This document shows positions 22,543 to 33,099 of a stretch of 64,000 nucleotides of DNA, piece after piece. Numbering within the stretch: position 1 is the first letter of the stretch; every line of letters starts with the position of its first letter. The notes below the pieces were generated by a model that worked only from the letters and a program-made list of their open reading frames with translations, ran no database searches and had not been told where the DNA came from. The DNA comes from Diphasiastrum complanatum (taxonomy: Eukaryota > Streptophyta > Lycopodiopsida > Lycopodiales > Lycopodiaceae). The translations under genes and the position numbers were made by a program. The stretch is taken from assembly GCA_029204225.1 (NCBI GenBank), contig CM055096.1, positions 41,066,519 through 41,130,518 on the forward strand, read 5' to 3'.

Positions 22543-22590
22543 ATTCACGGGGGGGAAGGGCCGAGGAGCCGGCCCTTCTCTTCCGTGAAT
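22543..22590. repeat. hairpin with two nested perfect arms
   Basis: Outer arms attcacgg (22,543-22,550) and ccgtgaat (22,583-22,590) and inner arms gaagggcc (22,555-22,562) and ggcccttc (22,571-22,578) form a nested stem around loop gaggagcc. It sits at the left edge of the extra segment found only in copy A. Confidence 0.8.
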
Positions 22591-22815
22591 TCCGTTTTTA
22601 CATTTTTTTTTTTTTTTAACGTAAATTTTTATTTACACGCACCTTCTGGGCGAAAGGTGCATGTAAAAAACGTAAACTTTTTTGCACCTTCGGTTGTCCA
22701 AAAAGTGACTGTAAAAAAAGTTTTGTCAAAAAAAAATTTGCCCCGCAGATTACGTTCTGCAAGGCATCACCATTTCCTTTTGTAAAAATTTAAAAACTGA
22801 TTTCACTTATACACG
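22551..22815. mobile_element. extra segment in copy A, likely small non-autonomous insertion
   Basis: Copy B reads ggattcaggtgcacacgttg where copy A has about 265 additional bases between ggattcac and acacgttggg. The insert has the hairpin at 22,543-22,590, a second inverted pair (gcacctt near 22,640 and aaggtgc near 22,655), a T17 run and several cgtaaa repeats. The ends ggattcac and gatttcac could be an imperfect target duplication. No coding capacity. Confidence 0.45.
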
Positions 22816-22823
22816 TTGGGAGG

Positions 22824-23424
22824 ATGGCAAAGGTAAGTGACCAGGGCCAGTTACCATCCTGTGTGCACGCAGGGGCAGGTTGGAGATCGAGTGGGTGCAG
22901 ACCTGCAGATCTTCATTTCTTTAACAGAGTCAGAGAATTCCGGATACAGAACTGCCAGGAATCGACTGGTGTAGGCTGCACAGATCGGGTAGGCGCATCG
23001 CAGGCTCGCAATCAGAGGCCGCTCCTCTCTCTGTCAGGTAGGTACATGTTTTGTGCGTGTGTCACTCCGCTGGTATGTTGGATCATGGATAGCAGATCCG
23101 CGTGGACAGCCATAAGTGCGTGTTGGGCCTTTCAACGATGAGTGAATTGGTTTTTTTTTTTGAAAGGAAGATCTGCTCGATTCAGCGTCACTGTTGTCGC
23201 TCAGGTCACAGGAGTTTGTACTATCATTCCAGCTCCATTTCCGATCAGTCTTTCCTCTGGGTTCTCCACAGATTCACGCTATGAATCTGCATGCTCAGTT
23301 AAGGGGACTTGAGGTGGGTGACATATCCAGTAGCTTTGAACCAGCGCAATTCTGTCAGTTCGCTCCACCAGTAGCCACGGTTCAGACGCTGGTGATGAGC
23401 TCCTTCATCACGCACTGCTGGTAG
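22824..23424 (+). CDS. putative three-exon mini-gene, unknown product (copy A)
   Basis: ATG at 22,824 is followed after nine bases by aag|gtaagt. A 95-bp intron ends ttaacag at 22,927. Exon 2 (22,928-23,037) ends cag|gtaggt, and a 167-bp intron ends gctcag at 23,204. Exon 3 runs 23,205-23,424 to TAG. The spliced length is 339 nt, exactly 113 codons with no internal stop, predicting 112 residues beginning MAKSQRIPDTELPG and ending SSFITHCW. No known domain is visible. Exon and intron lengths are identical in copy B, but exon 3 there has a TGA. It lies antisense to the gypsy gag and could be captured host sequence or chance. Splicing is inferred only. Confidence 0.3.
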
Positions 23425-23760
23425 TAAGATGGCAAGTCAAGGTGGTTATTATGACTTTAAGACAACACGCTACCGTCCTCAATTCATTCACATACCATAC
23501 CTACAGTGGTCAATCACCCACACTACTATTCCCTCGACCATTTTCTCTCTCTCTCTCTGCGATACGAAACTCCAAAAATATATTGAACGCGCATTCAAAT
23601 TCTCTCACACAGAACAGTCCCCATATCCAAAACTCTATCGCTCGCCCATCTAAGTCACACTCTGAACACATCCATCACGCTCCATTGCAAAATGGCTACC
23701 AACAATCAGCTCTATCAGGGACATCAACAGCTCCTCCTCCCGCGTAACATACTCTCATAT

Positions 23761-24180
23761 ACAAAGCAAAATCTCTTCCCTCATATCACTATTTCATCCT
23801 TTCACCAATGGGGTTGGCTCACTTGGTTAGCTTGACATTCAAAGTTTCTTTGGTCTCATGTTTGAGCCTCCTCTTGAAAACCAAGAAGCATCCTTAGAAG
23901 CATCCTTTCACCGTTTCACTCTCAACATTTCTTTTACATTTGTTCATTCTCTCATGTGAATGCCAAAAAGGCACCCTCCTTTTTATATGCATCTCTCAAG
24001 GTTATCTTTCACAATGCCAAGTTTTCACCTTTCAACCCCTTCATGTCATGGGTCCCTCTTTGTTAAAGCTCTTTAAATTGGGATTGGACTTGAAGTGGTA
24101 CCCCCTTTATTTTGAAGAGATGTTTTGGGTCATTTACTACTGGGGTACTACTTGTGTGAGCCACTTTCTTCTTTTGCACA
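23761..24180. other. no gene recognised
   Basis: AT-rich, pyrimidine-biased sequence between the duplicated block and the LTR-like region. The phrase gttcattctctcatgtgaatgc is shared with 31,103 in copy B, so the duplication extends patchily to about 23,965. Confidence 0.4.
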
Positions 24181-24847
24181 TGTTGGTGGTGTAAATGGCA
24201 ATTAATTTACTTGATTGTCTTTCTTAATTGGGTAGTCCTCTTTGCTACTTGTGGTCAACCCCTACCACTTTTAGGTAGGGTATTTTTGTTAAGCACTTTT
24301 TGGCCTCCACTTGTATTTTCCTTTTGCGTGTCCGTGACCCATGGCTTAAGCTGTCGAGGTGATTTTTCTATCAGTGTGCCGCTTCGACTTGCACTAGAAC
24401 TTGCCTATATTTTTGCTGCAGTTTCCTTGACCCTGTCCCATAATTTTCGACTGTTTGTTGCGAGCTGATTTTGCTAGTTTTTCCCGTGTGTCGTTATCGG
24501 CGAGCACTCATGACTTGGGGTTTCTTTAAGGCAACCGGTTCCCTGAAAAACATAGAACGCAATTTTTTGAATTAATAAAAAGTAACGGAGTACATTGGAA
24601 AATTCGCTCGGCCATGCCGGCTAGTATAATCAGGCCAATTCTAAGGCCGTAAACTATTCTATGGGCCATTTCTAAGGCCTCAAAATTTGCTCTAGCCACA
24701 TTTTGGGCGGGCTGGGACCCCTATCTATAGGCAATTGTGTGTCAATTTTACCATTAATAGTCGGGTTTTACATGCCGATTTTTATACAAAATTGTGAAAA
24801 TTGCACTAAAAATAGTCTGATTTTTTGTGCGAAAATATCGGCTAACA
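24181..24847 (+). repeat. candidate gypsy LTR (plus orientation)
   Basis: The segment begins TGTTGGTGGTG near 24,181 and ends GGCTAACA at 24,847, immediately before a gypsy-type PBS. The right boundary is supported by the PBS. The left boundary is a guess from the TGTT...AACA pattern, with no second copy in the window. Confidence 0.4.
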
Positions 24848-24867
24848 TTGGCGACTTCATTGGGGAG
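24848..24867 (+). promoter_or_regulatory. gypsy-type primer-binding site
   Basis: The sequence ttggcgacttcattggggag closely resembles the PBS (TGGCGACTCC-GCTGGGGA type) that follows the 5' LTR of many plant Tat/Athila-like gypsy elements. It implies a plus-strand gypsy element, opposite to the flanking copies A and B. Confidence 0.5.
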
Positions 24868-25942
24868 TGTGGTCCCCACACGAACTAACTCAGACTATTC
24901 TTGGTGGTGAATTAAGTATGGGCTCAGCACCCTTGCAGGGTGATGCTAACCACCAAAATCTTGTATGGTGTCTTGAATCGTTCTCTTCCCAAAGGCCATT
25001 GGTTGAGCCTTTAGGATCCATCTGCAACTGGTTGGTCTTCACTGCAACATCTTCAAGTAAGTTGGTGTCTTCATACCTGCATCAAACCCATCCGCGACCT
25101 ATGTGGCAAATGCTCCCACCCATCAGATTTATGGAAATGCCCATTTCAGACCCATGCATGGAGGGATATGCAAATGCAATTCTCAAAATTATTGGTGGGA
25201 TGACATGGATGCAGGTCACCAGTATTGTGTCTAATATTGTGTGATTGATGTGTGTACATGCATTACAGATCTACCAATATCAACGAGATGTGATTGATCA
25301 GATCTAGACTTATGAACATTTTAACATTCAATCTCCATTTCTGATCTGAATCACTAGGAGTGTAGGGATATCTAGCTGCAAATACTGGAGAGAAAGATAT
25401 CGAACCTCTCAAATGGGTATGGATTCGATCTGGAGTAAGCATCGTCAAACTTTTTTTTTTTTCCAGTGCTTTATGCATTGGGCAGTGGAGTCACTTCCCT
25501 CCCCGCTGCAATGTTTCCATTTCCAAATTTTTCCCCCATATCCTTCTATATCAATCAATCGTATGCCCGCTACAACAATGCACAATGCCCCATGCAGCTC
25601 AGAGTATATGCGGAGTGCATGGATATGGATGCATTCACTCAAGCTTGCAACAAATGTTTCAAACATATTGTGTCTAATGTGATGCGGGTGCAGTGATGGT
25701 GGGTGCAAATGATTTTGACTTTTGGATATTTGATTCCTGCACTTCAACAAGTGTTAGTGCATACAGCAATAGTAACCTTTTTTCGTTTTTCTTTTTTCAT
25801 AACATATAGACAGGATGAAATTCAGCAAACAACAAGATTAGCAAAGCAAAAAAATAAACAAATGAAAGTAAAACACAACTTCCAATTTTTCCTTTATCCC
25901 CTAGGTAAAATCAAGGATAAGGGTGGATTTCCATCATGTTAC
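24868..25942. other. no gene recognised
   Basis: Follows the plus-strand PBS, so it may be a gypsy leader. A stem-forming pair ttggtggt / accaccaa (about 24,900-24,955) encloses cacccttgcagggtg. Short open frames at 25,080-25,240 and 25,440-25,690 show no Gag or other motif. Confidence 0.35.
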
Positions 25943-27288
25943 CTACCCAACATCAATCTTGTTGTCGGGGTATCCATCTTTTGCTGCTGGTCTATCATGA
26001 TGTATAAAGTCGAGGGCTAAAGAGCTTAGGTCTCTTGACTGACATATGTGATTTTGACGTATATATGGCAAAAATGAGGGATTCGTACATGTAGCTTGGA
26101 ATATTCTTCCGGCCATATCATAGATTTCATCACCCTTGGTCCTATCCATGGTTGGGGTATTTCTTACTTTACCTTTAAATCTAGACTCAGAATCCTCATT
26201 TTCAACTTCAGAATCATAGCCCGGCATGTCATCCACCCAATAGAGAGTATCAACTAGCATCTCTTGGGTTCCTTGGGTAGGGTTTTGGTACTCAATCTCA
26301 CCATTGTGTATCAACAAACTCATGATTACCGTGATCAAGTGATCTTTGAATAGGTCATATTCTTTATCGAAAGTCATGGAATCTAGATCTGTGCACCTGG
26401 ATCTAGCGAAGTGATTTGTAGGGGTGGTCCATACGGGTTCTTCTATTTCCTCCCAATGTGAGCTACCATTTCTGTTGCCCTCGTCTGGGGGTACAACTTC
26501 AATTGGTTGATTGCTAAATATTGCTGGTATTGCCTCCTCAGACTTAGTGGGCTTCCCAAGACTCACCTGCCAATCACTCTCTATGGGTGTGCTTTCTGAG
26601 TGTGTCAGGGGCCTCTTGTCATTGGTCTCGTCTCGTCTATCCCGAGGGGTTACTTTGAGGTCTGTAGGTGGTAAATCTCTATCAGCCTCACGTTGGGTAT
26701 CGTAATAATTTAGCTCACCATTGGGTGGAATCGACTTATTTCCTTGCTGGTTTAGCTTTTGAAGAACAACCGACCCTATTCGTTGTTTGACTTTCTTTCT
26801 CATCGGCGGGGGTAGTATAAGCAACTGCCACAAAGTTACTTCTATGTTCAGATCATTTGAAATTTTTGGTAGGCCTACACTTCCTACGGTACTACTTAAA
26901 CACACCCCTTTCTAGGGTGGTGTCTTTTTGCTTTGGTTCTTGCGGCTCTAGGCGATAGCCAAGTATTGGCGATTTCCTTTCCCAAGCAGATCCTAGGAGG
27001 TCGTTTCCCAATCATTTTTTCCCAGATACTTTCGTTAGCAGATTCATAATCAATGATGTCTCTGGGTTGCACAAGTGGAGTTATCTTGGTTAGAGCCCTC
27101 GAGATAGTTTTTTCTAAAGGTGTTGTAACTGATGGTTGTCCCTGGGGAATAACTCTCTTGTTGTGGGTTTCTTCCCCCACTCTCTTCTTGGTTTTGTTCA
27201 TTCTTTCCTCTGAAGGGATATCGCCAGGCATCTTCTGAAGGTGTTGCATAGTTTTGTTTGTATTTTGAATTTTGCACGGGCTAGACAT
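25943..27288 (-). pseudogene. gypsy internal ORFs downstream of gag, copy B
   Basis: Two minus-strand frames: 26,896-27,288 (lysine-rich, KNTNKTMQHLQKMPGDIPS-like) and 25,943-26,905 (320 codons, CLSSTVGSVGLPKISNDLN, then acidic segments such as DDMPGYDSEVENEDSESR). The second shares its first 55 or so residues with the C-terminus of gag copy A, linking both to one family. No protease, RT or integrase motif is visible. The region may correspond to the variable gag-pol junction. Part of the 26,896-27,288 frame recurs at 31,065-31,355. Confidence 0.5.
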
Positions 27289-27343
27289 GGGAGTGCATGG
27301 GGCTAGACATGGGAGTGCATGTATCTAGATTTTTCACCTGCTC

Positions 27344-28096
27344 CTAACATTTTTGTCCTAAATGACCATCATTTTGGTAATAACTGTAGATCATTTTTGG
27401 ACAATCTTGACAATGTTGGCAACTTGGTGGTGTAGGTATGTCTAATGGGGTATGTTGTTGGCATTTTAGAATGTTTATGTCCGAAGCAAGTGTGGAGATT
27501 TTTTTGTTCATAGTACCCAAATAGTTTGCCAATATTTCTCTCACGTCATCCAAGCTTGATTTGGGTCTCGTATGCTCATGCCCCATGTTCATTGGTACAT
27601 GACTGATTTGGGAAACTGGTTGCACTGGGAGTCTATCTGGACATTTTTGCGGATAGCTGATGGACTTGTCTTTTGCAACTTGACGAGGTTCAACACTTAC
27701 TGGTGTAGTGGATGCAAAAGCATAGTAGGGGTGTCTTCTTGCAACTAGACTGGTTTTCCACATGTTGTTATTGTGGTTTAAACTACTCACGCTAGGCTTA
27801 TGATGGCCGAACTCAGTCAAGAAAAGTCTATGGAAAGTATCTATGTTGTGGATGGTCCCTCGTTGCAAGCTATGATACCAACGTCTGGCAGCCTCGATCA
27901 AGGTAGTTGTGAAAAACATCATCTCATGATGTGGGTCCATAAGGTGGTTTATGAAACATGCTATCCAAAAAGCATCAAGGTGTTCCTCAGCACTCTCAGA
28001 GGGGAGCCCATGGAAGTCTGGTGTAGATCCGCTTAGTGTGGGTAGTGCGCCCACGGTCGGGGGCACCACGATTGGTTCTGTGGGACGTCTTGCCAT
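27344..28096 (-). pseudogene. gypsy gag, copy B
   Basis: ATG at 28,094 starts MARRPTEPIVVPP; the protein is nearly identical to copy A through the Gag core (EEHLDAFWIACFINHLMD, LIEAARRWYHSLQRGT). Unlike copy A it continues into a helical stretch (DDVREILANYLGTMNKK) and a degenerate knuckle YSYYQNDGHLGQKC, in which the first two Cys of a CX2CX4HX4C motif are Tyr. The open frame stays intact for 250 codons. Confidence 0.75.
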
Positions 28097-28248
28097 GGTA
28101 CCTACTTGAGTGATTCCGAAAAAAATACCCTAATTGGTCATGCACAATCGATCTATCCTACCGCATCTTAGTTATTCTTATAGGCCTAATCCTACTATCT
28201 ACTTAATTAAATCTCTTTTGATTAGAGTCTGCATGGGTCCAATCCTGA

Positions 28249-28575
28249 TTATGCATCCCTTGTGCGTTTCCAACAACATTCTTGCAGGTGGCCATGTTTC
28301 CGGCAATACCCACACATAGTGGTGGGACAATTCCTGTTCAAATGATCCCCTTGGCAAAACCGACAAACATGCCTAGTGGGTGTAGGTGACCTTCGGTTGA
28401 AGTTCAGTTGGCATTTTAATTGTCCTATTTCTGAAGCCAGGGTTGATAACCTCTCGTTCATACTTAAGACATGGTCTCTTGACTCTTTGACTAGATCTCT
28501 TGCTTCGTCTTTGGGATCTCTAGGAGGCTCCTGTAAAGCTTCTCGTCTCTGTACTAATCCCCATAACCAAGACAA
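28249..28575 (-). pseudogene. coiled-coil/double zinc-knuckle ORF upstream of gag, copy B
   Basis: The frame carries a charged helix (DEARDLVKESRDHVLSMNER) followed by CRFCQGDHLNRNC (CX2CX3HX4C) and CGYCRKHGHLQEC (CX2CX4HX4C). It lies upstream of the MARR gag on the same strand. The order suggests either a small separate nucleocapsid-like protein or the rearranged C-terminus of another Gag. The short-spaced knuckle resembles those in the 6,860-9,440 element. Confidence 0.6.
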
Positions 28576-28679
28576 AATTCAACTGTTTTCATGTAGAGGG
28601 TCCCCATCTGGCTTGATTACTTGGGCATGTAACAAGGTTGGACGTGTGGCTAACGGTATTCTAAATAGCATGCCCGTAA

Positions 28680-31080
28680 TAGTGACAAGGTGGTAAGATG
28701 TATACTCTATTTGTGGGATCAGTACACCTCATTGTGTGCTAATCACTTGTTGTCATATCCTATGGTCTATAGCCAAAGGACAAAGGGCAATTCTTTCAAC
28801 TATACCAGTATTGGGTCGCTTGACTGATGCACTAGGATTGACATACACATGGCGAGACTCTCAGTACTTGATGGTGATAAGCAAAAATAGGTGCACTTGT
28901 GGCGGCGTCTGACGGGTCAGCTAACACAATCTACCAACTGTCAACTTATGACTATTTTTGGGCTAAACAAGATGTAAACTCTATAGTCCATGGATATGGT
29001 AGTTGTCTTCCAAATGATATTCCCTCAATGTATTTCGACTCTCGGCAGACACACCAATGATAGGGGAGATTCCCGACGGGGGATTGGTCTCGCTAGGAAG
29101 CCCTACAGGGGAAGGGCCCACACTGCTTTTACGTGAGTGATTGAGGGATACCGCTTTCAATCCCGAGGGCCATCTCAATCACCTCATGCTCCCCAGCCGA
29201 TGAGGGTTTTCCAGGCCCCCAGCGGCACGACTGCAAGGAGGTTTAACAGCACTCTAGATATCCATAGCTCTAGGTGAGGGTAATTAAGGCAATCCCCATT
29301 ACACTACGGCTACACTTGGTAGAGAAAATGGTGCTTAACATTTTCATAAAATGTCCATGAGCACTCAATCAAAAATTTCAAGACACGCGAAATGAAGCTA
29401 GTACACATATACCAAAATAGAAATAGGACTTCATCTCTTTGTTACTTGTCATGCAAGGTGGGGGTGCCAGTTATACGCGCCGCCTTGTTGATAGGCGATG
29501 GTATTTTGCCAAGCGTCAGGCCTAGGTATTTTGCTAGGCAGTTCCAACGATGGAGGTGACTATAATGACCCCTATCCAAGGTGGTGTATTTCAACCACGT
29601 ACGGTGGAAGACCCGCTCTTCTATTTCAAAGATGTCAGGCTAGTGACTCAAGTACACAAAACTGACTAATTGCCAAGTACAATGTCAAACGGGATTTTGC
29701 AACCTAAACATCATACACGTAAAGCTTTCAACCTTCAAAAGTTACGAACATAATATGAGAGGCCACAATCAGCATACTAGCAAACATGGTCATCATTAGG
29801 CAAACTCATATAAATCGGAGTCAAGACAAATCTAAGTTATACTATACTAGCAATGTGAGCACCATGTAACTCATAAAATAGAGCCTCATAACCCAAGCAA
29901 TCATAAATGAATTGACTAGTAAAACCACATTTTAAGAACATGAGAATTATACCTTTTGTGAAGCGGAATCATTTTGCGTTCAAAAGAACCGATGAGTCAT
30001 GAGGCTTATTGTAGCTTGTTCATGTGGATGGAAAAGGTAACACCTTGTCAACCGAACTAGGCCCGTGACTTGTGCATTTCTCAAAGATTGTCTCATTTTT
30101 TCGGATTCAGGTGCACACGTTGGGAGGATGGCAAAGGTAAGTGACCAGGGCCAGTTACCATCCTGTGTGCACGCCGGGGCAGGTTGGAGATCGAGTGGGT
30201 GCAGACCTGCACATCTTCATTTCTTTAACAGAGTCAGAGATCTCCGAATACAGAACTGCCAGGAATTGACTGGTGTAGGCTGCACAGATCGGGTAGGCGC
30301 ATCGCAGGCCCGCAATCAGAAGCCGCTCCTCTCTCTGTCAGGTAGGTACATGTTTTGTGCGTGTGTCACTCCGCTGGTATGTTGGATCATGGATAGCAGA
30401 TCCGCGTGGACAGCCACATGTGCGTGTTGGGCCTTTCAACGATGAGTGAATTGGTTTTTTTTTTTGAAAGGAAAATCTGCTCGATTCAACGTCACTGTTG
30501 TCGCTCAGGTCACAGGAGTCTGTACTATGATTCCAGCTCCATTTCCGATCAGTCTTTCCTCTGGGTTCTCCACAGATTCACGCTATGTATCTGCATGCTC
30601 AGTTAAGGGGAGTTGAGGTGGGTGACATATCCAGTAGATTTGAACCAGCGCAATTCTGTCAGTTCGCTCCACCAGTAGCCACGGTTCAGACGCTGGTGAT
30701 GAGCTCCTTCATCACGCACTGTTGGTAGTAAGATGGCAAGTCAAGGTGGTTATTATGACTTTAAGACAACATGCTACCGTCCTCAATTCATTCACATACC
30801 ATACCGACAGCGATCAATCACCCACACTACTATTCCCTCGACCATTTTCTCTCTCTCTCTCTCACCATTTTCTCTCTCTCTCTCTGCGATACGAAACTCC
30901 AAAAATATATCGAACGCGCATTCAAATCCTCTCACACAGAACAGTCCCCCACATCCAAAACTCTATCGCTCGCCTATCTCAGTCACACTCTTAACACATC
31001 CATCACGCACCATTGCAAAATGGCTACCAACAATCAGCTCCATCTGGGACATCAACAACTCCTCTCACTCCTTCGTCCTT
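28680..31080 (-). mobile_element. long duplicated block B (probable LTR/leader of the gypsy family)
   Basis: Counterpart of block A, including R3 at about 29,062-29,330, the mini-gene candidate at 30,128-30,728 and a doubled tctctctctctc tract near 30,850-30,886. It lacks the 265-bp insert of copy A. Substitutions and small indels are frequent, so the copies diverged some time ago. Confidence 0.6.
30128..30728 (+). pseudogene. mini-gene candidate, copy B, with premature stop
   Basis: Exon and intron sizes match copy A exactly: ATG at 30,128; introns 30,137-30,231 and 30,342-30,508 with gtaagt...aacag and gtaggt...ctcag; final TAG at 30,726-30,728. In exon 3 a single base difference creates TGA at 30,528-30,530. 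Either copy B is inactive or the proposed coding frame is not real. Confidence 0.3.
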
Positions 31081-31355
31081 TCACTCAACATTCTTTTACA
31101 TTTGTTCATTCTCTCATGTGAATGCCAAAAGGCCCTCTCCTCTTCCCTCCAAGAGCTCTCGAGACAGTTTTTTTTAAAGGCGTTGTAACTGATGGTTGTC
31201 TCTGGGGAATAGCTCTCTTGTTTGTGCGTTTCTACCCGCACTCTCTTCCTGGTTTTGTTCATTCTTTCCTCTGAACGGATATCGCTAGGCATCTTGTGAA
31301 GGTGTTGCATAGTTTTGTTTGTATTTTGAATTTTGGGGTCCACGGGACTAGACAT
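31065..31355 (-). pseudogene. gypsy ORF fragment repeated from 26,896-27,288
   Basis: The minus-strand frame encodes KIQNTNKTMQHLHKMPSD and ETTISYNAFKKN, matching the copy B frames near 27,100-27,288. It is joined to the end of block B, so a third partial copy of the family, or a rearranged end of copy B, lies here. Confidence 0.5.
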
Positions 31356-31498
31356 GGGAGTGCATGGGTCTAGACACGGGGCTAGAGTGCATGGGGCTAG
31401 ACATGGGAGTAATTTGAGTGAAACACTACAAGTGTGAAACCTTTGTGAGTTTTAAAGTCAATCAAATCCATTTCTTGTGTGTAGAATTCACTACTAAG

Positions 31499-32389
31499 AT
31501 GGGATCTATTGGTGCATACCTTCTAGAAGCTAGTGAGAGATTGAATTCTACTAATTATGCTATTTGGAAGGTTAGGATGGAGTCACTCATGGTGCTCCAA
31601 GACCTTTATGAGTTCTTGATTGAGGATGAAGATAAACCTCTAGGTGCACAGGCGTTAGCTAGATACAAGAAGAGATCTAGGCTTGCACTTCATTGTGTGA
31701 AAGTGAATGTAAGAAATGATTTGTTGAGAGAAGTATTAGCATGTACTAGTTCTAAAGAGGCTTGGAATTTTTTAAAATCAATCTATTAATCTAGCAACAC
31801 TTCTAGAGTACTTATGCTTAGAAATCAAATTTTGCAAAGCATGAGGAGAAGTGAGGAGAGTGCACAAGATCATGTGCTTAGAATCAAGTCTCTAAATAGG
31901 GAGTTGGCTTCCATTGGAGAGAAGATTCAAGGTGGAGAAATTGTACAAATTGTTTTTAATGGTCCAAAGCTTTGCAATCCAAAACACTTTGCCCACTATA
32001 GAAAAGCTTCATAGTGTATTAGTGGTTGGAGAGTGTAGGATGTCAGGCTAGTGATGAGAAAGCCAATTTCTCATTCAAGGGCAAGAAGAAGAATGGAAAG
32101 AAGAAGCATTCCAAGCTCAAAGGGCAAGCTCAAAGACAAATCCAAGTTCAAGTGCTTTTTTTGTGGGAAGAAAGGGCATTTTGTATCAGAATGTCTCAAG
32201 AAGAAGAGGGCGCAAGAGAGCAAGCAAAACAACATTGCACATCAAGAGGAGGATGATAAAGAAGAATCATCCTTGATGGTTTCTAACACACCAACATCAT
32301 CCAAGTGCAACACCAATGATTCTTGGTGGATTGATAGTGGGGCTAGCTCCCACATGACATATCAAAAGGACTATTTCTCCACTCATTAG
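31499..32389 (+). pseudogene. Ty1/copia gag and start of protease
   Basis: ATG at 31,499 starts MGSIGAYLLEASERL, a copia Gag (UBN2 type) with LNSTNYAIWKVRMESLM, SSKEAWNFLKSIY, QDHVLRIKSLNRELASIGEK. The CCHC knuckle CFFCGKKGHFVSEC and the protease active site WWIDSGASSHMT follow. In-frame stops lie at 31,787, 32,012 and 32,036, and a short stretch near 32,040-32,110 reads better in a neighbouring frame, implying two compensating shifts. The element ends abruptly after the protease active site at 32,389; integrase and RT are absent. Confidence 0.88.
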
Positions 32390-32818
32390 AGGAGTTTTCA
32401 ATATAAAAAAGACCCTTCAAGGAATGCCATGTAGGATTAAAAAAAACATTAAAATTAAAAAAACAATATCGCTTATTTGCTTGCCCCCACCACTCTCGAG
32501 GCCTCCCCAACTCCCAATGATCTAGCCATAGTGTCTAGAGCCACCGTTAACAACTCTAAACTGTTCACAGTCTAACTTGTCAAAATTCGAAACTACATTC
32601 CATCCATTGGATCTAGAATATGACCGCCATCCCCAAATTCAAATTAGGGTAAAAAGCATCTCTCCACTAGAATGAAAATTTGAGCGCCATCTCCAAATAT
32701 GAACGCCATTTTCACATTGGACTAAGAATATGAGCGCCATGAAAATGACATTTTCGATTGCAAACATTACATTCACTGGAATTCTTAAATTGTTCAAAAA
32801 GTTTAGTGTACATCTTGT
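32390..32818. other. no gene; possible MITE terminus at left edge
   Basis: Directly after the truncated protease is ttagaggagttttcaatat followed by aaaaaagacccttcaagg. This resembles the left end of the MITE-like insertion at 43,250-43,600. No matching right end was found. The rest contains several gagcgccat phrases (32,670-32,740) and no ORF of note. Confidence 0.4.
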
Positions 32819-33090
32819 CTAGCCCCTGCTTGTAATGTGGAAAGATATGTACAAGATCAGTGAAATAATAAGCGACAAATTAGACTTAGAGATTAGAGGG
32901 ATACTGACTATATCCCTGAATCTGACATACTGGTCATAAGAAATATCTGAACTTTGTTGTGCTGTACTGAACACATGTAAAAAAGGTCGGAAGTGGGACT
33001 TGAAGTACTCTATGCTCTTAGTTATACCAAACTCAGTGAGAAAGATGGACAACAAATGCTCCCAACTCAGAGGAGGATGCCATTGCCTAG
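32819..33090 (-). pseudogene. gypsy gag N-terminal fragment
   Basis: Minus-strand translation gives ARQWHPPLSWEHLLSIFLTE, FGITKSIEYFKSHF and QSSDISYDQYVRFRDI. These resemble the WW/FLTEF part of gypsy Gag. No start codon or downstream pol is present. The palindrome-rich region upstream (33,100-33,900) may be its LTR or leader. Confidence 0.5.
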
Positions 33091-33099
33091 CATTGGTTA

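Larger units (their letters stand above)
21180..23760 (-). mobile_element. long duplicated block A (probable LTR/leader of the gypsy family)
   Basis: This block matches 28,680-31,080 along most of its length, including R3, the tracts around gagcactcaatc and gcccgtgacttgtgcatttc, the mini-gene candidate and a ctctctctc tract. It lies upstream of minus-strand gag as a long LTR or leader would, but clear TG...CA ends and a PBS were not found. Copy A has an extra segment of about 265 bp (22,551-22,815) absent from copy B. Confidence 0.6.

Noticed and set aside
23429-23747. Ser/Pro-rich ORFs over the ctctctctc tract
   Set aside because: Overlapping frames with low-complexity content; the same in copy B at 30,722-31,188. 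No coding pattern.
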